Below are positions 33,870-47,719 of a stretch of 64,000 nucleotides of DNA, piece by piece. The notes below the pieces were generated by a model that saw only the letters and a list, made by a program, of their open reading frames with translations, was not told where the DNA came from and did no database searches. Origin of the DNA: Scatophagus argus (taxonomy: Eukaryota; Chordata; Actinopteri; Scatophagidae); the NCBI RefSeq assembly GCF_020382885.2, contig NC_058510.1, positions 854,001 through 918,000 of the forward strand, written 5' to 3'. The first letter of the stretch is position 1. Each line of letters opens with the position of its first letter. The position numbers were made by a program, and so were the translations under genes.

Positions 33870-36800
33870 CAGATGTTCTGAACACAGAGTGGCTGCCTGT
33901 CTGTACATCAGTATCACTGGCTGTTTTGCACACATTTAGCGAGTGTTTCATAACTTTCCAAGACCTCCAAAAGAACAAAGGAGAGAAACCTGAATGTGTA
34001 CCGCAGCTCCACTTCCCCCATGTGATGCTCACAACTTTAACGTTCTTGCATCCTGAGGACAAGGTGGGAAAAATGCTGTTCTTGAAGAGAGTTCAGTGAA
34101 GAGGAGTGAGAGCTCGAACCGAACTTCAGGTTAAAAGCCATGTGACACCGACGTGATAACCAGAGGACCAGCAGCTGCTGTGTTACGCTCAGTACAAGCA
34201 GAGATGGTTTAATGTTGCACAGATCTGTTATTGGCTCACATGTAATAAAGGATTACCGTGAGTACTGTGGTGCTCATGTTTAAAATGTGTTGTCATATCA
34301 GTGCAGAGCCACCAGGAGGCGCCAGCTGCACACAGAGGGCCGTTCCTGCACGCCTCATCACTTATTCTGCCGTCAGCCCTCTCTCTTTACACTTTCTCAC
34401 CCGGCTGGGGCCCCCTGTGTGTGTGACGTCCTGATTGGCTGGAGTGTGGTGTAGGAGGGTGGGTGGTGTTGGTGGTGGTGGGAGGGGTGGCGGCGAGGCG
34501 GCATCCCTCTCAACCAATCAGCTGGCAGGAGGCTTGGCTCTCATGTAAATTGTTGCGGCTGTGGCTCGTAACAAAGGGATGGCCTCACTGTTAACACATC
34601 AGTCGGCCTCCATCTTTCCCTCCATCAGTCTGCTTCTCTTCAGACTCGGTTTGCCTTCCTGTCCGTCAGCTGACTTCAGTACAGTCGGCTTTACTTTCAC
34701 AGTAACACAGACAGCAACTCGTGAAAAATGAAAGAAAAGCTCTAAATATAAACCATCAAACATTCAAAAGAGGAACATTTGGTTGTTCAGGTAAAACACA
34801 AATCCAAATAACCCCATTAAGACAGAAACAGCAGGTCAGCATCTAACGACAGCAAAGCATGCTGGGATATTAATGTGGCTGTGTGCTTTCCCTGCCAGTC
34901 TTTCTGTTTGTCAGGGGCGGATCGAGAGGGCGGCCGGGGGCCCCGCCGGAGCCCACCAGAGGCTTCCGTCGTGCTCAATGTGACGCACACAGAAAACCGT
35001 TTGCTGGTTAGTGTCGGTCATCCCATCAGACACGATTCGTCATGCGGGTTTTCGCCTGGAGACTTTGAGGCCCTGAGGAGAAACCCTCACAGAGCAGAAA
35101 ACCTTCTGCGACGCGACACGTCGTCGCCTCGGGTGACCATTTGCGTCTTTGCTGTTTCAACATGACGACGTGCACGAAGCAGCTCCACGAGGCCACGTCT
35201 GAGGGTGACCTCAACCCGTCCAACAGCCTCGACTGCCCTGCAGGACGCTGCTCTGCAACACGACGACTGAGGTTTCAGAAGACACACACGCCGTGAAATG
35301 TGGACGACGCTCAAAGCCTGATGGGAGTTTTCTCCCACAGACAATCAACAGTGAGCTAAACTTAACCTCCTTCACAAAGCACCTCATCACTTCAACATCA
35401 CACCCGCTCACACAGAGGGAGAGGAGCAGTATGGAAACCATGAGCACGCACGCACACGCGCACACGCACACGCTCGTCTGTCCCTGCTGAGTCGTGACTG
35501 ACTGACCTTCAGTCTTCCTCCCACCAGGCAGAAGGTGTAAGATTAACATAAGACTGCGGCTCTCCAGCCAACTGATGACACAGACTGAAGATCTGGATGT
35601 CGAGTCTGAGACATTACAGCTGTTCCCCCAACAACATCGCTGCAGATCTGAGCATGGGCGACGGCGAAGAGGCTGAACCACAAACGAACTATGTGAGACC
35701 ACTGAGACGTCGCCACGCCCACTTCCACCCAGCAACCACACCGTTAAAACCACCGACAGGAGAAGCAATGCTGACCGTCGCTGACAAAGCAACGATCTTC
35801 TTGGAAATCTGGCCTGGCATCAGACACGCACCACCCACCCAAACACTGCAGCAGACCAAGAAATTAAAATAACTTTATTTACAAGGCAGCTTTGAACAGA
35901 GTCTTTCCAAAGTGCTTTGACAGACAAAGCAGAAAAAAGGGTTTGATTTTCTCCTCAGGCAGCTCGTTCCAAAGCTGAGGGGTCCTAATGGCAAAGACAC
36001 GGTCACCTTGAGACTGAAGTCTCAACTCTGGACGGTCAGAGGGGCCCTGAGGGGTCTGAGGATCCTGAAACCGTTCAGGAGCGGTTCACAGGACATAACG
36101 AAGAGTTCACGTCGGCCCGGTCGACAGATTCATGCTGGAATAAGTCCGATCCCACCTGGCTGCCAACAGAGCCAGAGGTCCAGGCTCCAGTCCCCGACGG
36201 GTCGGAGCCATGACGGGGCCGCTGTGGATCAGACTCGTTACAACAAGCAGAACATGCGAGTATCTGAGGTCTGTTTTGTTTTGGAAGAGAATGGAAGGCT
36301 GCCGGACTGATGTCTGCATGAACATGACCAAAAATAATCTGCAAGATGGACTACATTCTCACACTGTGGACTGAGGGGACCACAGTGGAATTACAATCTA
36401 ATTTTAGAGCCAACCATCCACAGCGGTGTGTATTTAAAAAAGAAACGCGGCCCAGAACAGCAGGAGACGGCAAAAATCGAAGTTAAAGAGCCGCTCGAAG
36501 TGGGAGGAAAGAGATGAAGCGACGGAGGGAAACCTGGAGGTGGCCAGCAGAGCAGCTCTGACAAAGAAAATGAGGTTTTCTCGTGTGAGAGGGAGAAAAG
36601 AGGGGAGGGAAGATGAGAAGACGGAGGGCTCAGGCTGCACGATGCCGTCAAAGGGAAATTCATGGAGGCCTCCGAGCGCAGCAGAGAGAAGAGGACGGCG
36701 AGCGAGGGAAGCAGAGGGATGAGAGGTGCTCAGGTAGATAATAAACTGAGCATGAGGGGCTCCACGCCGCTTCGGTCTTCCCATTTGTCAGCAGACGAGA

Positions 36801-37444
36801 GCCGAGCAGCAGGCAGCACCGACACGTTTCAGAGTCCAAAGTCAGACAGGAAGCAGACTCAAGAAGACAAACCCGTCTGGTCTCATTTCATCCACCTCTT
36901 TAGGGTACAAACAGTCAGCGTTTACATTCAAAGGAATATTTCAGCGGCTGCTGTCACGTTTGTAGCCTGGCAGAGGAGGAGTCTCCGCGAGAGCCGGACA
37001 GCCACAAAATCAGTTCAAAAGATGCGACAGGAAAAGACGGATCGGCGTCAGAAAGTCACAAAGTCTGAGCACATAAACCCCGAAGGGACTGAAGTCGCAT
37101 CCAACTGCCAGGACGCATTTTCAGAATCATCCAATCACAGACCTGTGGATCACGCTGGCACGACAACAACTGTGGTGCAACACCTGGAACCAAAAACTGC
37201 TCGTCTTCAGACACGCAGGACGGCAGACAGACAGGCAGACAGACAGGCTGACAGCCAAACGGGCAAGCGGACAGACAGGCGGGCAGACAGGCAGGCAGGA
37301 AGACAGACAGACAAACAGGCAGACAGACAGGCAGAGTCACACTGAGCAAACTGAGTGACAAACCTTAATTCACTGAGTTTCTCTTTGTTACTTGCAAATA
37401 CCAGTTAAGATGAGGAAATGAAGTCACTTGACCTGCTATTTCCA

Positions 37445-37486
<42 letters not shown>

Positions 37487-37839
37487 GTCCTCACACATCA
37501 CCAGGTAAGTGTTTCTGTGGAAACCATCCAGCCAAAAATAAAAGCAAGAAGATGAAAAGTGAGAAAGACTTTGGCGTTTATTTGTGTGTGATGATGATGT
37601 AAACTTCAGCATCATCAGCATCACTCACACTCACACACACACACACGCACACACACACACACACAGTCTGGCCGGTCAGAGACAGGTAGACAGTGAGAGA
37701 GACAATTAACCAAAATGTCTTGCATCGAGGTGAGATTTCACACCTTTTATCTCCCATTTCTCTCTCTCCATCGCCTCTTGCTCGACCGTTTTACGAGGTT
37801 TATCAGTTTTCACAAACCCATTCGCCCGAAGCGCGTGCG

Positions 37840-37907
<68 letters not shown>

Positions 37908-40623
37908 TTACCCTGCTCAAATCTTTTCTTGTAAAACCTTTTATTTCTCCAGGGAAGCCCGACTGAGCCCCACTCTGCTCAGGCTGCGTGACAGCAGACA
38001 CACAGTCAGCTGCTGTCAGACCACGGAGCGCTCTGATTGGCCAGCTCTAACCAGTGACATCTCAGCCTCTGCACGTTGATGTCACAAACAGTTCAGCTTT
38101 GGTGGAAAAAAGCCCCACGACTCCATCACCACGTGTCACGCTGTCCACGTTACGCACTGTTCCTCTTCGTATGAATACACAATGAAGGAGCAGTGACTTG
38201 GACTCAACTGACTCCAGATTTCCACTTGTTTCGACTGACTTGTGAGACCTGACGTGGACCCGAGACTTGAGCCTTAACTTAAAATCTGCTTTGATTTGGC
38301 ACTTGACTTGAACTTGTCTTGACAGACTTGAAATTGGACTAACCTCGACCACGCCTGACTTTGATGAGTCCGACGGGACTTGAAGGGGACTGACTTGTCT
38401 GACTCGATGTGGACTCGATCCACACTCTGCTGGAGAAAATGAGCATAAACTAAAACCTCTCCGTTTGAAGTCTCTCACATCTTCGTGTTGCTCTGATGGT
38501 TTATTCATGTGAATTTTTAAATACAGAACGTCTGTAATCTGTTGTAGGACACGACGGATCGCCGCAGGACATGGGGACTCGGTGTCCTGCTCAAGGACAC
38601 TTCAGCAGGGTTGCTTGTAAAGGACAATGTCTCTGCATCTCGCACGTCCTGCTGCTTCATTTCATGCTAATCCTGCCGTTGTGATTCTTCCTCTTAACCC
38701 GCCTCATCTTCCTCCATTGTCCCTCGCTGCCTCCCTTACTTTGTCCTCAGCCTACCTGCGGAGTGCATCTCAACACCAGCCTGCACCGTCAAATCTTCTC
38801 ATTTTATTTCTTTTGTCCTGTCTTTTCCTTGGCGTCCCGCATGCGAGTGATTAGCGGCGCAGAGCAGCAGTGAGCTGCTGGAGTGTGTGAACGTCCCGTT
38901 GAAACGTCCTGTGTGTTTTCCAAAGTGCCCGAGTCTCCTCTGGCTTCGTCTCCTCCTTAATTATTCATGCACGTTTAAGAGCGCTACAGGCCCGTTTACA
39001 ACACTGTGTCTTTCCCTCCTCCTGGCCTTTACAGTGCAGCCGCTCCTCCGCTCTCTTATTCCCTTATTTTTCCTTTAAATCTTTTTCATTAATCTCACAG
39101 TTCTGAACTCTGAGACCATTTGTAAAGGCCACAATATGCTTCAAACAAAGTTCTAGTCGGAATGTCTATATGGAACACGTCATACGGACTGCCTGTCCCG
39201 AGATAAGATAAAGAGGGCCACCGCTAATGTCAAAATTATGTTAAAATATTATATTATAAATTATGTTAAATTATACAGTATTATATTTGGGCTTACTGAA
39301 CTTCAGGGAAAATCAGATGGTGTGAGCAGGACGCTGAGACCTCAGAGAGGAAGCTTAATCAGAATATCCATGTTTTCATCTCGTCTTTCTCTTCGTCCTG
39401 CCTTCATTTCTGTCTCTTCCTGTCTTCTCTTTGTGTCTCTCCTTTAGTCCGTCTCCTCTTATTCCTCCTTTGTCAGCTCAGCCGACTTTTAAGAATCTTT
39501 ATTGGCTTTGCTGTCAAAAGTCACTGCTGTCAGAGTAATGTGTTCGTCTATAACAATCATCAGAGAACAATGCAGCAGATCGATCGAGTCCTCGACTTCC
39601 TCCTCATCTCATCCCTCATCTCACTCCTTCCTCTTGTGTCTCACTGATTATAAACTGATCGTTTTGGTTAAATGTTAATAAAAACTTTGTGTTTCAAGTC
39701 AGTGAGGAGAGGACCGGTCCGTGATCTTTCGCTAAGCGGAACACGGTGCTGCCACAGCCTTAACGCACCCATTAAAGAGTAGAAGAACACCCAGTCAGTG
39801 AACGTTTCAGCGTCGTGTGACATTTACGTGACGGAAAACGGTGGCATTTTGCTTCTCTGTCTGCTGCTGCAGATGAGCTGGATGTTAAAGTGATTTCCAG
39901 GAGGTGAAGTTGATCGAGATTCTGCTCCTGCAAAGTTTAAACAAGCTGAGAGCAGATCCTGAATGCAGATGAGAGAAGAAAAGCCTTCACTGTCTTTGTA
40001 CAAAAAACATATGCAACTAAATTATGAGCCACATCTGAACAAGTGGCAGACATTTAATCTAATAAAACAAATAACAGACCGTTACACAACCTGACTGAGA
40101 CGAGACCAACTCTGACATGAGATCAGCTGCTGGAAGACCTCCGACGGAGAACACACACACACACACATTACTGCAGTCAGAACCTCCCCCTGCTGTGTGT
40201 GTGAGCGCCAGACATCCTAAAAACGGACCAATGGGACATCGTCGCTTAGAGACCCCACTCTTTCAGCGTCTTTCAGTTCCTGTGTGTGTCTGCGACCTTG
40301 CAAACCTCCTTTACTGACCCACCAGCCTTAACGAGCTCGTTTGCGTGTCTCTTGTCTTCTTAATTGGCTACAATGACTCAAAAAGCCTCGTCCACTTGTC
40401 AGGCACACGACCAATTAGCTGTCGGTACTCAAGGCCCAGCATCAGCCAATCACGGCGCAGAACAAGGGCAATTAAGTGTGATTAAGATGTGAAACGGGGG
40501 CCACGCCCATAACGAAAACACACACACACACAGTACAACAGTAATGAGGTGTTTCTTTGTAAATCTGCTCTTTCTTAACCTTAATTTTTCCACTTTGATC
40601 ACACACACTAATGAGAACGAGAG

Positions 40624-40667
<44 letters not shown>

Positions 40668-43223
40668 CCCTCTCTCGCTGTGATCTCCCGTCTCAGTCCG
40701 TCACGTTGACAGACAGAGGGAGGAGGATCCTTGTTATAAATTGCCTCTGCCGTTACGCTTCCGTCGCTCTCTCCTCTTTCTTCTGTCTCTTCCTGGCATC
40801 TCCCTTTTGCCCACTTCAGGTCCCGGTCTTACTCCTCATGCTGTTCACTGAATCCAGGGGGAATCCTGGGGATAAAAATGCCTGCTCGTCCGTCTGTAGT
40901 TGTGGCAGGACTTAGACAAATCATAATCCAGCCTTGTATTTATGCTTGCCTTTATGTTTAGTCCGACTCTCAGCCTGCAGCAGAAGTGACTTGTGGGCCT
41001 AACAGAAACGATGAGACGCCAACAGAGTTTAAACCAAAGTTAGCACGCACAGGCTAATGCTAACAGGTGAGCCTTGCAGGCTGGCTAACGTGTTGGCTGC
41101 GGTTACACCCAAATCTCTTCTGCTTGTGTCTGTGTGTCCAGTCCGACTGTGCAGACTGAAGTGTGACCGATTAAGAGTTTCAGTCTGAGCCTACTCAGAG
41201 TTTTATTCGTCCGACCCCTGGAGTTTCCCCCCTTCGCGAGTCTGGGGCTTCAGCTGCCTCCTCACTCTGTCCACACACTCAGCTCCTCTCATTAATCGTC
41301 TGAGTATCGCAGCGCCGCAGAGGACGACAAGAAAGACAGAAAAACATTCGGACGAACGCTCGTCAATACGGCCGGGCTGAGGAAAACGAGAGGCTGTGAT
41401 TCTGAGAGGAGTGAATCGATGTGCTGAAGAGGAGAGACGGGGAGGAGACAGAGTCCAGAAACAACAAGAGAGGGAATAAAATACAGACAGAGTGACTCAT
41501 AAAGAGCTCAGAGTCCACTTCACACTAATGGACACACACTGACACTGATCCTCACCACTGTGCTCCTCACAGTCATCACGTCTGAGAAAACATCTCAACA
41601 ATGAGAATCATTTATGTCCAAACACAAAGACTCAAACGAAGCAGTTCTTCAGCTCTCCTCAGCTTCCTCCTCCTCTCGTCCTTCATCACGTTGCCTTCCC
41701 CAGTCAATGAATTTCATCATGCAGAGTGTGTGAGCAGGAGGAGGATGGAGTATCATCATTGCATCAGACCCACATCTCTAAGAATAGCAGAAAAACTAAC
41801 AAACAAAACAAAGTACCAGAAAACACCACCACAGAAGAAGAAGCTCTTCTTTTCACTACTTGCCCCTTTACAAAACATGAGAGTGTTGTGTTTAATCTTA
41901 TAAAATCTTTAATCTGATCAGAGGTGCTGGCTGAGATGTCTCACTACTTTACCTGCCTGACTCAGTAGCCCGCGGGTGGGTTTTAGTCGCCCCTGGCGAG
42001 CAGGTAGCCCTTGCTGTTGAGTCCTGATGTGTTGTTCAGTGGTGATAAAACTGTTTCTGTCCTCCATGTTTGTTTTATAAAAACTGGGTGAAAACCTTCT
42101 GTAGTCTTGATCCCGTTGCTGTGAACTGAGCTGCCTTGGAGCTTCTCAGGTGTGACGCTAACATTTCAGCCGGACAGTAAGCGTTTGGCCTAACCAAACC
42201 ACAAGTGATCCGATCCTGCAGTCCTGCCACTGTAATGATAATCCACAGTGCAGATTAGCGCCACAGAGAGTTCATACTTTGTGCTTTTTCAGCCCCCAAA
42301 AATACTTCAATTCTGATTTCATAATGTGCTCATTTTAAAACTGAGCTGGGCAGGGCTGCACGTTGGAAGCTTCTGAGGGAAGCGCAGGACGACTTTTCAG
42401 GGCTTCAAAAGTCAGAAATCAATACACAGACTTCAACAGCGAGAGATGGGAGGGAGAGGATGATGACGAGAGGAGTGAAAGAGCAGCTCTTTGCTAGCTG
42501 ATAGAGACGTGAGTCTCTTTACTCCTGCTGTTCGAGAGACGTGTCGGATTTCACTTTCATGTCTTCACTGGTCACTTGTGGAGACTGCAGTCGATTTAAA
42601 CGCTCAAGGCCAAAGCCTGTAAATAAAACTTGATTACAGCCGCGGCCTCGTCCTGTAGGTGACGCTTTGAGGGTGATTACTGAGAAGTTTTCAGAGGCAA
42701 CAACAGATTCAGTATTTGGTCCAGTTTCACCTGAAGCTGTGAGCTTTGAGCATATCGTCAGCTGTGGATGTGAAGGAACTAAAACCGAGTCTTGTGTGTT
42801 GTATCGTTGTTGTTGTTGTTTCCCCGGCTCATAAGCTGTCTTCACGTGAGGAGGAATTAGCTCGTGGCTCACCGCAGCGCACAGCGCAGTTCAGAGGCGA
42901 AGCAGGCGTCATCACATCTTCCATTCGTCCATCATACATTGATATAATACGGTCTTGTTTTATCTGCCAACATTTACGCAGATAGTGAGACATAGCAGAT
43001 AATTTCACCCCTGATGTCGATCCTCCTATGATTAAGATGTTTGGTCAGCATTTGGTTTTTGGTTTTCTACCACAGTCAGACAGGGAGGCCTGCACCTCCA
43101 CCGCCTCAGTGTATCAGGAGGACGGGGAGTAAAAACCTGTCAGCTTTCATCCACCTCAACAGCTCCTTTCTCTTTATAATAGAGTTTGTTCAGCAGGATG
43201 AAGCCCCATACAGTATGTGTGTG

Positions 43224-43281
<58 letters not shown>

Positions 43282-45917
43282 TAAAGCTTGCTAAAGCTAC
43301 CAGCATCCGTGGGGCATGCAGGTGTAAAAGCAGCAATAAAGATGTGGGATTTCTAAGGGATGGAGGGAGGAGGGCTCACAGAAAGGAAGAGGAGGAGGAG
43401 GAGGAGAAAGAGGAGGAGGAGGAGGTGATGCAGGGTTTTGCACAGAGTCTTGCCCTACTTTTCAGTTCAGCTCTGTTCTGGTTCAGGCTTTCCCAAAATC
43501 TCTGGTTCCCCCTAAACTGAGCTGCAGCTGCGTCAGGCAAATGCGCTGTTGGTTGGTTGTTTGGGCTCACTGCTGCTTATTTTAACTTTAAAATCTGATT
43601 CAACATTCAGTTAAACCTGTGAGCGACTACACAGAATTATTATGAACATCAAATGATGGCTCTTAATGATGTGGGAGCATCTCCTCCCCAGGGGGGCGGA
43701 GGAGGAAAGATGTGAAAGACACACAGTGTGGGAGGTGAAAGGGAGGAGGCCATTAGCTTCTGGAAAAGGCTTTCTGAGCCTGTGATCTGTGTGTAAAATC
43801 GTATCGAACTCCTCAAACACACACACACACGACACACACACTTCTGTGTTGGATGTGACTTAACTCTTCGTGGACGGCACTACTGTGTATTACTGTATTA
43901 CTGCTGGGTATTACTGCGTGACACTATATTATAATTAGCGGTGCATTCAGGTGTGCAACACGTTCACCTTGCAGCTGTAAATGCTGGGCTAATATTACTT
44001 TATATTGTTATCTTTTTCAATATTCATACACACACCCCAGTATTTGTTTATAAAGTGTGACAAACAACAATTCAGAAACAAACTGCTACTCAGCGAGCAA
44101 CAAAATCTGTGGCTCAGTCCTCCTGCAGAGAAGAAGAAACTTCACAATAACCTTCCACACACACTGAGACCTTCGGCAGTAAACACACCTTCATTAGTGG
44201 TTTTACTGCTCACCATTAATCACACAACAGGCTGAACAACAACACAACAAGCCTCAGACGACATCCTGAACGCTCAGTCCCGATTCCTCAGGCTGCAGCT
44301 CCAGGTGACTCAGGTAACGAGGTTAACCTTCACAGGAGAAGCCAGGATTCACGATTAACAAATGTGTTTCTGTGTGTTTGTGAGTGTGTGAATTTCAAGC
44401 TGCTTAACATAAAACCTCGTTTTCACTTTATTTATTCTCCTGAAGGAACATTCTTTAACCCCCACTGCTAATCTAATTAAGGATTTCTCTGATTATTAAA
44501 TGACAAAAGAGACGTGAGCGGAATGAACTGTGCACGTTTAAACTCTTCATTTGGCCGTCTGCAGAGATAATACAGCACAGGGATTTCGTTTGCTGTTTAT
44601 TAAAAGGTGGTGTAGATCTTTCATCTTCATTAAATACGAGCCGTCTTGAAATAAACTCCACAGGTGAGCTCAGCGCCTCTGCTGACCTGAACGATTTATC
44701 TCTCACAGATAACGTTGTTACATTTGTTCTCTGGACGATGATAATCGTGTAGTGAAAATCTGATGTCGTGATACTCAAGCCTTCCTAAAACGAGTTAAGA
44801 TGACACTTTGAGGCCATGTAGGAGGAGAAGAAAGTAAAGAAAAATCTGATTTTTCTTCCATAAAGCTCCAAACCTTTGGCAGTTGGCAGTCCTGTTTGGC
44901 AGCCCTCATACTCATCACGGGGCGTCCCTCAGGGTTCAATGCTTGGTCCGCTCTGGTTTCATCCTCTACTTCCTTCCCCTCGACAACGTCATACAGCGAC
45001 ATGGTCTCCGGTTCCACTGCCACGCCCAGACATCGCTGGCTCCAAATCCCTCAACAAAACCTCACGACTTCTGCCTCACCGTTCTCACTCCACATATCTG
45101 CAACATCTGAGATATTTCCAACAGCAGCCTCTCCTGCAAGCGCCACGCAAATCAAATCACCAATCAGCTGCTTTCTCCCACCTCAAAAACATCTCCACCC
45201 ACCACTCTGCTGAAACTCAGACCCGCAGCTTCATCACGTCCCCAACCAAATACTGCAGCAGCAAATATTCATACTGTTCATTTTCAAATTTACCACCACA
45301 ACTGACCTGCAGGTGAAAAGACACGTACCTGACAGGTAAATCCCACCGTCCTTCAGGCCGTTTCATTGCCTTCCTCTGTGTGTTTACTGAGCTCAGAGAT
45401 GGGAGTGACTGAGACTGTGCCTGGCCCCCTGAGAGCCGTAATGGGGGCCGGTTTCCCCCGACCTGGCAGGCATAACTCACCACTCGATGTGCCGCTTCAT
45501 CTCAATTGAATCAAAATGGCTGAAGGCTGTGTGACATTGCGGTGACATTAAGCAGCAGTAATCAGTGAGAAATGGCTCTACAGAGGCTGCTGCTGCTGCT
45601 GCCGCACACACACACACACACACAGATAAAGTGTGTGTTTCTGTGTGTGTGTGTGTGTGTGTGTGTAAAGTAAATCCAGCTGAAGTAGGACACGCTCAAA
45701 CCGACTGATAGAACAGTTGCATCCATCCATCATATAAAATTCAACTGTGCAGTCCAGCTCTCTTCTCCCCTCCACTTATTCTTTCCTTCTTTTCATTCAT
45801 CTCTTCCTCCTCCTCCTCACTCTTTCACTTCTTGCACTCCGTTTCATTGACTTTTTTACTTTTCTCTCCCTCTTTATTCAATGTTTTCTTCTCCTCCCAA
45901 TTCTGTCTTAAACTCCG

Positions 45918-45949
<32 letters not shown>

Positions 45950-46096
45950 TCATTAAACAGAACATGCTGGTTTAGTTTCTCTTCCTCTCTGCAGCTGCAA
46001 TCCATCATCTTTACTCCCTAACTAACTTACAAAGCCACAAACACACACAGAAACATCCACTGCACACACAGACACATACACACACACACATCTCCC

Positions 46097-46151
<55 letters not shown>

Positions 46152-46672
46152 CAAACACATTTTAAAAAGTACAACAGCTGAAACACATCTGAACTCTTCC
46201 GTCTTGCGTCTTCCAGTCCAGTTTAGTGCTTTTACTTCCTACCAAACTACACGACCGTCCCCAGTCCGACCTGAACTCAGACTTTGTTTGCTATATTTTC
46301 ATCTGGAGGATCTTCACCAGGACCTGCCGCTTCAATGTTGGTGAAGGAAAAACCATGACGTGTATGACGTGCGACTCTAATGATGAATTATGTTCCTGAA
46401 CCTGAGCGCAGCGGGCAGGGAGGCACTTTGCTCGCTGAGGGACAACACAACCCAAGTGTTGTTAAATGTCTCACAGCAGGCTGCTTCCTGCTGCTGACGA
46501 GCTGCACACACACTCAGACACACCAGCAGATGTGTGATAAGCACAAACATCTCATCGTGTCTCCGTTTGACTTCTTACAGGGATTTTATTTACTCTTCAG
46601 CGTTGCTCCTCACCTTCCTCCTCCTCACATGTGACAAACTGTATGAAGCACCACACAGGGCAGGAGACACAA

Positions 46673-46713
<41 letters not shown>

Positions 46714-47686
46714 TATGGATTTTTCCAGAAGTCTGCAGTGTTGCAGCAGGGTTCAAACAGGGCTAGTATTCCTCCTCTGATGCATTTAATCCATGAGTGA
46801 GTGTGGGCGAGATGCAGAAAACACGCTCAAGTCGAACGTAAAACAACAAACCAGCTGGAACGTGTGTGTGTGCGTGTGTGTGTGTGTGTGCATGACTAGA
46901 CTGCTCAGCTGTCGTGTGTATGTTACTGAAGAATGTGATTAACGGTCTCAAAAGGTTTCATGCTTTGCCAGACAACATTTGAGTTTTGAGTTTAAGTTTA
47001 AACTTGTGTTGAAAAGTCAGGGAGATCAGCTGTTCAGATCAGATGTTTTAGTTTTAATGTGTCCAAAACTTTGGTTTCTGATTGCACAGCTGATGACTTC
47101 AGCTGCACTTTGTGTTAACTGATGATTAGTCATTAGTGCTGATGTACTTTGATGGTTTTCTTTTATTTTTCTGAATTTTTCCCATGTTTGGTCTCTGCTC
47201 AAGGTTTCCTGTTTGATGTTTGATTCATCTTTGCTTTAACAAACGGCTGCATAAACAGCTCAGCTCCTCTGTGTATTCTGTGTCAGATGTAAATCTGATC
47301 GTGACGGTTTAGACTCAGATTAAACCTGCAGACTCGACTGTCAGCCTGACTGTTTGTTAAAATGCAGCAAAAGCTCTGACGGACAGTAGAGTGTGTGTGC
47401 ATGTGTGTGTGTGTGCGTGTTGAGATGACAGGCTGTAGTAAAGAGGCAGCCAGAGAGAGTGACCATCCCCTGTTGAGACTGACTGAGAGGCTGCTGATGC
47501 ATCATGGGAACAAAGTGACCAACAGTGAGGTGATTAGCCTGGAGTTGCCACGGTAATGAGGGAGCGTGTTTTGTGCTTGTGTGACTGAGGTTGTGCAGTG
47601 TGTGTGTTTGTGTGTGTGTATACAGCAGGTGGTCAGTCAGTAAAACAGGTGTTCATCTGCATACTAGTCAACCTGGTTAACCTGCT

Positions 47687-47719
<33 letters not shown>

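Noticed and set aside
35211-35792. 193-codon minus-strand open frame with a hydrophobic, signal-peptide-like start
   Set aside because: The middle is translated CA repeat (CVCACAC) and no homology is recognised; a chance frame.
36662-37345. 227-codon plus-strand open frame in lyrm4 intron 2
   Set aside because: No recognisable domain, no splice or promoter context, and the end is just the translated GACA minisatellite.
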